Shown in pieces: positions 18,591 through 26,471 of a stretch of 26,471 nt of DNA (positions are counted from its first letter, which is position 1; each line of letters opens with the position of its first letter). Both the position numbers and the translations under genes were made by a program. The notes below the pieces were generated by a model. It searched no databases, had not been told where the DNA came from, and was given only the letters and a program-made list of their open reading frames with translations. Origin of the DNA: Deltaproteobacteria bacterium (GTDB lineage: Bacteria > Myxococcota > Polyangia > Haliangiales > Haliangiaceae); contig JAGSPR010000035.1 in assembly GCA_018262455.1 (NCBI GenBank), positions 1-26,471 on the forward strand. The letters run 5' to 3'.

Positions 18591-21500
18591 ATGGCTGACC
18601 TTCCCTCACTCCTCGCCGTCCTCGAACACGATCCCGACGACACCCAGGCGCTCGAGGCCCTGGAGGGCACTGCGCGTCAAGCACCGCCCGACCTGCGCAC
18701 CTCGAGGTTCGCGGCGGCGCGCCGGGTGCTCGCCGGTCGAGGTCGCCCCGATGCGGTCGTCAAGCTGCTCGACGCCGAGCTCGCCGTGACTGGCGAGGTC
18801 GATCGCAAGGCCGACCTGTTGCTCGAGAAGGGCATGGTCCTCGATGGTGAGCTGCTCGACGTGCCTGGCGCGCGGTCGGCGTTCGAGGAGGTCCGCGCGT
18901 TGCGCCCCGCAGACTCGATGGCCAAGGAGGCGATCGACGAGCTCGACCTCGCGGTCTCGAACTGGAAGAAGTTCGCGGACAAGTACGTCATGGAGGCGGG
19001 TGCGTCGACCGATCGCAGCCTCGCGACCGGGTTGTTCGTGTCGGCGGCGGAGGCGTATGTGCGGTTCGCGCCGGACGCGCCCGAGGCCGAGTCCTACCTG
19101 CGCAAAGCGCTCGAGGTCGACCCGAAGAACACGAAGGCGGCGTTCCATCTCGGGCGGCTGCTGCGGCGAGCCAGCCGATGGCAGGACCTGACGTCGCTGC
19201 TCGACCAGCGTGCGGAGATCGCCCCGACCGTCGAGGAGAAGGTCGCGGCGTTGCTCGGCATCGCCCAGGTGGCGCGCGAGCACTTGCAGGAACCCGAGGC
19301 GACGGCGCGAGTCGATGCCGCGATCAAGCGCGTGCTGCAGCTCGATCCGGCTCAGCCGCAGGCGCTGCGCGCGATCACCGACGTCATGGTCAGCGCGGGA
19401 AACTGGGTGGCGCTGGTGGGAGCTTACCAGGCGGCCCTCAAGGCGCGGCGCGACATCGAGGATCCGGGGATCCTGCTGCAGATCGCGATGGTGCTGTGGA
19501 AGCACATCGGCGATCTCGACCAGGCCGAGGAGTACTTCCGGCGCGTCCGCAAGACCGATCCGGGGCACCCGGCGGCCCTCGATTTCTATCGCGTCTACTA
19601 CCCGGCCAAGGGCGAGAACCAGAAGCTGCTCGCGATGCTGCGCTCGGTAGAGAAGTCGCCGCGTGCGCGCAGTGAGAGCGTGAGGCCGCTCGGGCTCGAG
19701 ATCGCCGAGCTCGCCGAGGCGCAGAACAACCCGGAGAAGGCGATCGAAGCCTGGAAGCAGCTGCTGCGCCAGGATCCAGCGACCCAGACCACCGAGACCG
19801 GGGCACAGGCGCGAGCCGCGCTCGCCCGACTCTATCGCAAGACGGAGAAGTGGAACGCGCTGCTCGATCTCATGAAGGAGGAGATCGAGCGCCTCCCGGA
19901 GACCGAGGTCGCGGCGCGCGTGACGAAGCTCCACGAGGTCGTCGAGATCTATCGCGACAAGCTGAAGCTCGACGTGATGGTGATCAACACCTACAACTCG
20001 ATCCTCAAGATCGATCCTGACAACCGGCGCGCCACCGACGAGCTGGCGAACAAGTTCCGTGCACTCGGACGGTGGAACGATCTGATCGCGGTGCTGACGC
20101 GCAAGAGCGAGGCGCCCAGCGACCTTCCCGATGCCGAGCGGGTGCAGCTGCTGCGCGAGATCGCGGATCTGTGGGCCGAACGGTTCGGCAACTTCGCGAA
20201 CGCGATCCGACCCCTCGAACGCATCCTCGAGCTGTCGGCCGGCGACGGCGATGCGCTCGCGCGGCTCAAAGAGATCTACACGAAGCGCAAGCAGTGGCGA
20301 GCGCTGATCGACGTGCTCGGCCGCGAGGCGGAAGTGCTGGCCGACGACGAGCGTCGCGCGAAGCAGACGGAGATGGCGAAGCTGGCCGCCGAGCGCCTCG
20401 GCGATACCCGACTCGCGATCGAGATCTACAACAACGTGCTCGCGTCGTCGGATCCGGCAGGCCACGCCGACACCCTCGCGAGCCTCGCGGCTCTCTACGA
20501 TCGCGAGAAGCGCTGGCTCGCGCTCGCCGAGATCCTGCACCGTCAGGTCGCGTCCGCGAGGACCGAGCGACCGAAGGAAGCGATCGCGCTGTACGAGAAG
20601 CTCGGCAACATCTACTCCGAGCGCCTCGCATCCCCGCAGGCCGCGGCTGCGGCCTGGCAGGAGATCCTCGACCTCGAACCTGGTCACACCAAGGCCCTGC
20701 GCACCCTGCGCGAGCTCTACGCGACCGCCGGTAACTTCGCGGGTCTCGAGAACCTCTACGCGCGGCTGGGCCAGGAGGACGAGCTCGTCGAAGCCCTGCT
20801 CGGGATCGCCGATCGGCTCGAGAGCAAGGCGCAGCGGCTGCCGCTCGTCGAGCGGGCGGCGCAGCTCGCGCAGCAGCGCGCGGATGTCGCGATCGCTGGA
20901 GGCGTACCCGAACCGGTCTCGGCCGAGCGAACGGGCCGGCGCGGACGCGCGGTCGTCAGCGATTCGGGTAAGGACGACGGGCCGGGTGCCCAGGCGCTCG
21001 AGCGCGCGCGCCAGGTCTGGGAACGCGTGCTCGCCGTCGAGCCGCAGCACTTCGGCGCTGCCGCGGCGCTTGCCCCGATCTACACGCGCCAGGAGAAGTG
21101 GGCCAAGCTCATCACGATCCTCGAGATCGAGCTCGCCACCGCGAAGGACGCGGCGGCGCGGCTCGCGAAGATCTCGCAGATCCGCCAGCTCTGCGAGCAG
21201 AAGCTTGCCTCTCGCACGCTCGCGTTCACGTGGACGCTTCGCGCGTTCGATCTCGATCCGACGAGCGAGGTCCTGTTCGCCGACGTGTTGCGGCTCGCGA
21301 GCGAACCCGAACAATGGCGTGACACCGCGGCCACGTTCGAACGTCACGCGAATTCGGAGCTGCCCGATCCCGTCAGGCTCAAGCTGTTCCGCGAGCTCGC
21401 AAGGATCGCGAGCCGGCGGATCGGTGATGTCGATCGCGCGCGTGGCTTCCATCGCCAGGTCGTCGCGATCTCACCTGACGATCGCGAGGCCGAGCAGCAC

Positions 21501-24500
21501 CTCGAGGAGCTCGCGATCCAGCTCGCCGACTGGCCGGAGCTGCTCGAGTCGTATCGCCGGCGCGCCGCCCGCGAGAAGGATCCGACGGAGCGCGCGTCGC
21601 TGCTGATCGAGATCGCCTCGCTCCAGGAAGAGAAGCTCGTCGATCTCGATGGTGCCGCGACCACATACCACGAGGCGCTGGCGGCGATGCCTGGCCAGCT
21701 GCGTGCCCTGCGGGCGCTCGCCCGCATCGAGGAGGCACGCGGTGACTGGGACTCGCTCGTCGGCGTGCTCGCGGCGGAGCTCGCGACGATGGGCGCCCAG
21801 GCTCCGGACGGCAATCCGCAGGCGCGGTTCGAGCTGCTGATGCGGCTTGGCAATCTCGAAGAGGTGCAGCTCGAGCGCGCCAGTCAGGCGCTCAAGTATT
21901 TCCGCGAAGCGCTGTCGGTTCCCGGCGGCGTCTGGCCTCAGGCGGTGGCGGCAATCTCGAAGTACCTCGGTCCGCAGGGCATCAAGGTCGATCCTGTCGA
22001 GCGCGTGGAGGCCGCCCGGCTCGTGCTTCCGCAGCTCGAGGCTTCCAGGGACATCACCCAGCAGGCACTGGCGCTCGAAGTGATCCGTGGCGGCGACGCC
22101 ACGGGTGTGTCCGAGAAGCTCGAGATCGATCGCCAGCTCATGCGGCTCTATCACGCCGAGCTCGGTGATCCGGGTGCGGCGTGGCAGGCGGGCCTGCGGG
22201 TGATCGCGGTCGATCCCGCGGACTCCGACGTTCGTCTGGTGCTTGGCGTGCTCGCCGGTCAGCTCGGCCGCGATGGGGAGTGGGTCGCGCAGCTCGCGTC
22301 GGCGCTCACCAAGCTGAAGGACAAGGGCCCGACGTCCGAGATCCGCGCGGTCGCCACAGAGCTGGCACGCGTCGCAGGCGAACGGGTCGGCGACCAGGTC
22401 ACGGCGGAGCGTGCGTGGATCACCGTGCTCGAAGTCGACAATGACGCCTCCGATGCATTCGACGCGCTGACGACGCAGTTCCGCGCCGCGCAACGCTGGA
22501 ATGATCTCCGCGCGCTGCTGCAGCGCCGGACCGAGGTCGCGCTCGACGACCAGGTCCGCCGCGTCGTGCTGCTCGAGCTCGCGGCCCTCGAGGAGGACGT
22601 GCTCGGTCAGCCCGGGCTCGCGATGGCGGCGCACCGCCGCGTCCTCGAGATCGATCCGGGCTACGCCGGGTCGTTCCAGGCGCTCGAGCGACTCTACACC
22701 GCGGGTGCGCATTGGCAGGAGCTCGAGGAGCTGCTGGCGCGCCAGGTCGATCACGCGAAGTCGCCGCGCGAACAGCTCGAGCTCGGGTATCGCCGCGCGC
22801 AGCTGTTCGCACGCGAGCTCGCCGAGCCGACGCGAGCCGTGGACCTGCTCGAGGACGTCCTCGCGCGCCAGCGGGCCCACGCCGATGCTCGCGAACTACT
22901 CGAAGAGCTGCTCGTCTCCAAGCCCGAGGTCACGCTGCGAGCCGCGCGGATCCTCGAGCCGCTCTACGAGCAAGACAAGCTCTGGAAGGACCTCCTCGGC
23001 GTGCTGCGTGCGCAACGCAGCCTGGTCGTCGGGACAGAGGCCGTCGAGCTGCTGTCGCGGATCGCCGCGATCGAGGAGACCGAGCTCTCCAGTCCGCGCA
23101 CTGCATTCGATGCCTGGATCGAGGTGATCGGCCTCGACCCTACCCACGAACGTGCGCGGGTCGAGCTCGCGAGGCTCGCCCCCCACCTCCAGCGCTGGCC
23201 GGAGACCACGGCGGCGCTCGAAGCCGCAGCCACGGCTGCGCCGCCGGGGGACATCGTCACGCGGGGCGCGCTACTCGGCGAGCTCGCGTCGTACTACGAC
23301 GTTCAGCTCGGAGATGCCGACAAGGCGATCAACGCGTATCGCCGGCTGCTCGACACCGATCCGACGAACCCGGTGGCGGTCCGCAAGGCGAGCTCCGCAC
23401 TCGCACGGCTCTATCAGGACGCGAAGAACTGGCCCGATCTCCGCGCGGTGATGCGCAAGCAGGCCGAATGGGCCGAGGATGCCGGCGAGCGCCGCGCGCT
23501 ACTCGCCCAGGTTGCCGCGCTCGAGGAGGATCAGCTGCTCGAGCGGGACGCCGCGATCACGACGTGGCGAGACATCCTGCACGATCAGTCGAGCGATGCG
23601 GGTGCGCTCAACGCGCTCGAGAGGCTGTATCAGGCCACCGAGAAGTGGCGCGAGCTCGTCGACGTGCTGCGCCGCAAACTCGACCACGCAGAGACGACCG
23701 ACCAAGCGGCAGCCAGGCTGCTGTTGTCGCGGATCGCCGAGATCCACGAGGTCATGCTCGAGGAACCGGAAGAGGCGATCGCCGCTCATCTCGAAGCGAT
23801 CGACCGCGACCCGAACGATCGCCGCGCGCTCGCGGAGCTCGCTCGGCTGTATCGTGATGCCCAGCGTCACGCCGATCTGCTCGAGGTGCTCGAGCGCCAG
23901 AGCCAGCTCGATCCCGCGAGTCGCACGGCGCTTTCGGTCGAGATCGCTCGGCTGCTCGCGGGCCCGCTCGCCCGTCCTATCGACGCGCTCGAGCGCTGGC
24001 AGAGCGTGCTCGACGACGAGCCCGAGCATCCGCAGGCCCTCGCCGCCGTCGAGGCCGCGCTCGACGATCTCGACTACCGCATGATGGCGGCGAACATCCT
24101 GCGCCCGGTCTACGACGCGACCAGCCAGCACGCCAAGCTCGCCCGCCTCCAGCTCCGCGCCGCCGAATGGGCCGACGATCCCGCGGCGAAGCTGCGCGCG
24201 CTCGGCGAGGTCGTGCGGATCCGCGAGCACAAGCTCGGCGACAAGGTCGGCGCATTCGAGGCCCAGCTGCTCGCGCTCGGTCATGCCGCCGCGGAGCCCG
24301 AGCTGCCGCTCGTGGTGGCCGATACCGAGCGGCTCGCGGGAGAGCTCGGCCGCGAAGGTGACTTGATCGACGCGTATCGCGCAATCGCCCCGAACGTACT
24401 CGACGCCGAGATCCAGCGTCGGCTCTACCTCGACATTGCCGATCTTGCGCGCGCCGTCCGTCGCGATCTGCCGCTCGCCCGCGAGTACTACCAGAAGGTC

Positions 24501-26471
24501 CTCGACGGACAGCCCGACGATCAACGCGCGCTCGTCGCGCTCGAGAGCATCTATCGCGACACCAACGATGACGAGCGCCTCGTCGAGGTGCTGCTGCGCC
24601 AGGCCGAGGCGGCGAGCTCGGGCGTCGACGGGCGCGTGGGTGCGCTGGTGGAGGCTGCAGGACTCTACGTCCAGCTGCGCCGCCCCGACGATGCGATCTC
24701 GACCTGGGACCAGGTCCTCTCGATCGCCCCCGAGCGACGCGATGCGGTCGACGCGCTCGAAGGATTGTACCGCGAGCAGGGCAGGTGGCCCGATGTGGTC
24801 GAGCTGTATGAGCGGCGCCTCGGGTTTGCGACCTCGATCGAGGAAGCCGTCGAGCTGCGTGTCCAGCTCGGAGAGATTCACGAGCGGCACCTCCGCGACC
24901 TCGAGACCGCGCTCGATAACTACAGCGCCGCGCTCGGCGGAGATCCGCGCAACGTGACCGCGCTTGCCGCCGTCGAACGCTACCTGTCCGATCCGGATCT
25001 CCGCGTGGTCGCGGCCGAGGTGCTCGAGCCGATCTACGTTGGCCAGTACCGCTGGACCGACCTGGTCCGGGTCTGCGAGGCCCGGCTCGACGCCGCGAGC
25101 GACCCACGCGAGCGGGTGAAGCTGACCCGGTTCGTCGCCCGTCTCTACGAGGAGCAGCTCGAAGACTTCGATCAGGCGAGCCGCTGGTACGCGAAGGTCT
25201 TTCGCGAGTCTCCAAGCGATCCTGCGATCCGCGACCAGCTGCAGCGCCTGGCCTCGATCGTCGATAACTGGGCGTTCGTCGCCCAGACGTACCAGCAACA
25301 CCTCGATGACGAGGCCGGCGACACGGCGGAGTTGCGCGAGATCGCGATCGCGGCTGCCGCGATCTACGACCGCCGGCTGGGCATGGTCGACCAGGCGTAC
25401 GTCGCGTACCGCCGCGCGCTCTCGATCCAGAGCGAGGATGCGGTCCCGAACGAGCGCGAGCTGATCCGCCGGCTCGAGGAGTTGCTCGGTCGCGCCGAGA
25501 AGTGGCCCGAGCTCGTCGCGATCTACGACGACGTGGTCGCCCGAGCAGACGATGATCTTCGCCGCGAGGCGTTGATCAAGCGGGCGCGCCTGCTCGAGGC
25601 CGGGGTCGGTGATATCGCCCGTGCCGTCGAAGCCTGGCGCGAGGTCGCTGCCGCCGTCGAGGGAGGGGGGACGCCGGTGGTCGAGCACGCGTACCGCGAG
25701 GCGGTCTCCGAGCTCGAGCGGCTGTATCGCCTGCGCGAACAGTGGCGTGAGCTTGTCGATCTGTTCGAGTCGCGGCTCGCTCGCTCGCAGAACCCGACCG
25801 AGACGGCCGAGCTGCGCCTGCGGCTCGCCGAGTTGCTCGAGACGGAGCTCCAGGATCTACGGGCCGCGATCGATCAATACGAGCACGTGATCGCCGAAGG
25901 TCGACTCTGGGAACGCGCCGTCGCCGCGCTCGAGCGCCTGGTGGTGCACGAGGCTCATCGCGAGCGCATCACCGAGCTCCTCGAGCCGGTCTATCGCGAC
26001 CAGGACTGGTGGCAGAAGCTCGTCGTCATCCTGGACGCCAAGCTCGACTACGTCCGCGATCCGATCGACCGGGTCGGCGTGCTGCACGAGATCGCGCTGA
26101 TCCATGAACAGCGCGGCGGAGCGCTTCAGCTCGCCCTCGAGGCCCTGGCTCGGGCCTGGCGGATCGATGTCGCCGACGACGAGAGCCTGGCGAAGCTGCT
26201 CTCGCTCGCGGGCAAACTCGAGGCCTGGGACGAGACGGTCGACACGCTCGAGGCAGGCGCCGCTGCTGCCCCGAACTCTGACATGAGCTCGGCGCTGTGG
26301 GCGCGGACCGCCGAGATCCACGAGGTGCACCGCAGCGATCTGCCACGCTCGATCGCGGCGTGGCGCAAGGTCGAGGAGGCCCGCCCCGACGACGTGGTGG
26401 CGCTCACCGCGCTCGATCGTCTGCTCGCGGTCGGGGGCCGCGTGGACGAGCTCGTGGTGGTCGTTGCGCGC
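18591..26471 (+). CDS. giant tetratricopeptide-repeat protein (partial, runs off the right edge)
   Basis: A single frame stays open from ATG 18591 to the last base: 2627 codons with no stop. There is no signal peptide or TM segment, so it is probably cytoplasmic. The sequence is almost entirely degenerate TPR/HAT-like helical hairpins in a longer module of about 105 residues. The repeated theme is a Y-R-x-V-L-x-x-D-P helix end, then A-L-x-x-L-E-R-L-Y, then W-x-E-L-V-x-V-L-x-R, then an R-x-x-L-L-x-x-I-A-x-L-x-E-x-x-L-x-D helix. Clear copies begin near residues 410, 703, 1362, 1673, 2052 and 2372. A Gly/Arg/Asp-rich linker at about 762-800 interrupts the array. Such proteins are scaffolds; no enzyme domain is seen. 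GTG 18576 (in frame, five codons upstream) is an alternative start. Long - strand frames lying codon-on-codon over it are GC-driven shadows. Confidence 0.93.
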   Translation, partial: MADLPSLLAVLEHDPDDTQALEALEGTARQAPPDLRTSRFAAARRVLAGRGRPDAVVKLLDAELAVTGEVDRKADLLLEKGMVLDGELLDVPGARSAFEEVRALRPADSMAKEAIDELDLAVSNWKKFADKYVMEAGASTDRSLATGLFVSAAEAYVRFAPDAPEAESYLRKALEVDPKNTKAAFHLGRLLRRASRWQDLTSLLDQRAEIAPTVEEKVAALLGIAQVAREHLQEPEATARVDAAIKRVLQLDPAQPQALRAITDVMVSAGNWVALVGAYQAALKARRDIEDPGILLQIAMVLWKHIGDLDQAEEYFRRVRKTDPGHPAALDFYRVYYPAKGENQKLLAMLRSVEKSPRARSESVRPLGLEIAELAEAQNNPEKAIEAWKQLLRQDPATQTTETGAQARAALARLYRKTEKWNALLDLMKEEIERLPETEVAARVTKLHEVVEIYRDKLKLDVMVINTYNSILKIDPDNRRATDELANKFRALGRWNDLIAVLTRKSEAPSDLPDAERVQLLREIADLWAERFGNFANAIRPLERILELSAGDGDALARLKEIYTKRKQWRALIDVLGREAEVLADDERRAKQTEMAKLAAERLGDTRLAIEIYNNVLASSDPAGHADTLASLAALYDREKRWLALAEILHRQVASARTERPKEAIALYEKLGNIYSERLASPQAAAAAWQEILDLEPGHTKALRTLRELYATAGNFAGLENLYARLGQEDELVEALLGIADRLESKAQRLPLVERAAQLAQQRADVAIAGGVPEPVSAERTGRRGRAVVSDSGKDDGPGAQALERARQVWERVLAVEPQHFGAAAALAPIYTRQEKWAKLITILEIELATAKDAAARLAKISQIRQLCEQKLASRTLAFTWTLRAFDLDPTSEVLFADVLRLASEPEQWRDTAATFERHANSELPDPVRLKLFRELARIASRRIGDVDRARGFHRQVVAISPDDREAEQHLEELAIQLADWPELLESYRRRAAREKDPTERASLLIEIASLQEEKLVDLDGAATTYHEALAAMPGQLRALRALARIEEARGDWDSLVGVLAAELATMGAQAPDGNPQARFELLMRLGNLEEVQLERASQALKYFREALSVPGGVWPQAVAAISKYLGPQGIKVDPVERVEAARLVLPQLEASRDITQQALALEVIRGGDATGVSEKLEIDRQLMRLYHAELGDPGAAWQAGLRVIAVDPADSDVRLVLGVLAGQLGRDGEWVAQLASALTKLKDKGPTSEIRAVATELARVAGERVGDQVTAERAWITVLEVDNDASDAFDALTTQFRAAQRWNDLRALLQRRTEVALDDQVRRVVLLELAALEEDVLGQPGLAMAAHRRVLEIDPGYAGSFQALERLYTAGAHWQELEELLARQVDHAKSPREQLELGYRRAQLFARELAEPTRAVDLLEDVLARQRAHADARELLEELLVSKPEVTLRAARILEPLYEQDKLWKDLLGVLRAQRSLVVGTEAVELLSRIAAIEETELSSPRTAFDAWIEVIGLDPTHERARVELARLAPHLQRWPETTAALEAAATAAPPGDIVTRGALLGELASYYDVQLGDADKAINAYRRLLDTDPTNPVAVRKASSALARLYQDAKNWPDLRAVMRKQAEWAEDAGERRALLAQVAALEEDQLLERDAAITTWRDILHDQSSDAGALNALERLYQATEKWRELVDVLRRKLDHAETTDQAAARLLLSRIAEIHEVMLEEPEEAIAAHLEAIDRDPNDRRALAELARLYRDAQRHADLLEVLERQSQLDPASRTALSVEIARLLAGPLARPIDALERWQSVLDDEPEHPQALAAVEAALDDLDYRMMAANILRPVYDATSQHAKLARLQLRAAEWADDPAAKLRALGEVVRIREHKLGDKVGAFEAQLLALGHAAAEPELPLVVADTERLAGELGREGDLIDAYRAIAPNVLDAEIQRRLYLDIADLARAVRRDLPLAREYYQKVLDGQPDDQRALVALESIYRDTNDDERLVEVLLRQAEAASSGVDGRVGALVEAAGLYVQLRRPDDAISTWDQVLSIAPERRDAVDALEGLYREQGRWPDVVELYERRLGFATSIEEAVELRVQLGEIHERHLRDLETALDNYSAALGGDPRNVTALAAVERYLSDPDLRVVAAEVLEPIYVGQYRWTDLVRVCEARLDAASDPRERVKLTRFVARLYEEQLEDFDQASRWYAKVFRESPSDPAIRDQLQRLASIVDNWAFVAQTYQQHLDDEAGDTAELREIAIAAAAIYDRRLGMVDQAYVAYRRALSIQSEDAVPNERELIRRLEELLGRAEKWPELVAIYDDVVARADDDLRREALIKRARLLEAGVGDIARAVEAWREVAAAVEGGGTPVVEHAYREAVSELERLYRLREQWRELVDLFESRLARSQNPTETAELRLRLAELLETELQDLRAAIDQYEHVIAEGRLWERAVAALERLVVHEAHRERITELLEPVYRDQDWWQKLVVILDAKLDYVRDPIDRVGVLHEIALIHEQRGGALQLALEALARAWRIDVADDESLAKLLSLAGKLEAWDETVDTLEAGAAAAPNSDMSSALWARTAEIHEVHRSDLPRSIAAWRKVEEARPDDVVALTALDRLLAVGGRVDELVVVVAR

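Noticed and set aside
18606..21452. Long - strand frame of 948 codons over the giant TPR gene
   Set aside because: It is codon-aligned with the sense frame, is rich in Leu/Arg/Glu/Asp as expected for the complement of GC-rich TPR codons, and the sense frame continues far beyond it with clear TPR repeats.
21471..25688. Further long - strand frames (21471-22880 and 23499-25688)
   Set aside because: They are the same codon-aligned shadow effect over the TPR gene, with no recognisable domains.

Overview
The window looks like chromosomal DNA from a high-GC myxobacterium-like organism (Myxococcota, perhaps near Haliangium/Kofleria; this placement is inference). The reasons are the strong G/C preference at third codon positions, frequent GTG starts, a very large TPR protein, a eukaryote-like SET protein, a multi-receiver hybrid kinase, and a penicillin-binding-protein-activator-type lipoprotein. 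No tRNA, rRNA, CRISPR array, insertion sequence or phage gene was seen.

Layout. 1-174 is the end of a + strand gene, probably dnaE. A TPR/zincin-like metallopeptidase (182-1213, -) diverges from a TPR/periplasmic-binding lipoprotein (1289-3154, +). The lipoprotein is followed by pyrF (3184-3882), an rlmB-type rRNA methyltransferase overlapping it by 4 nt (3879-4667), a 27-residue ORF (4696-4779), and a 106-residue beta-rich protein coupled to that ORF by another 4-nt overlap (4776-5096). On the - strand lie recQ (5110-7209) and a fungal/archaeal-type aspartate-semialdehyde dehydrogenase (7419-8504). A SET-domain gene (8592-9086, +) diverges from asd and is followed by a 6-phosphofructokinase (9103-10191), a DUF2804 protein (10224-11267) and a one-TM protein (11293-11922). 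Facing these on the - strand are a PAS/histidine kinase/two-receiver/GGDEF hybrid (11932-14316) and an MdlA/MdlB-like heterodimeric ABC exporter (14441-16267 and 16273-18117).

18118-18590 is the only long non-genic stretch. It carries a 19-unit hexanucleotide microsatellite and a good sigma70-type promoter. From 18591 to the right edge there is one uninterrupted + strand frame of 2627 codons, a giant cytoplasmic TPR-family protein whose end lies outside the window.

How the genes relate. Most are housekeeping or metabolic (replication, pyrimidine synthesis, rRNA methylation, recombination, aspartate-family amino acids, glycolysis) mixed with envelope and signalling genes. I do not see a clear new multi-gene system. 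The most unusual items are the giant TPR gene with the microsatellite and overlapping mini-ORF at its 5' side, several start codons placed 6-9 nt after a TANNNT-like -10 element (probable leaderless mRNAs), the SET-PFK gene pair, the asymmetric ABC exporter, the hybrid kinase with a dead first receiver and altered GGDEF, and a RecQ with a replaced C-terminus.
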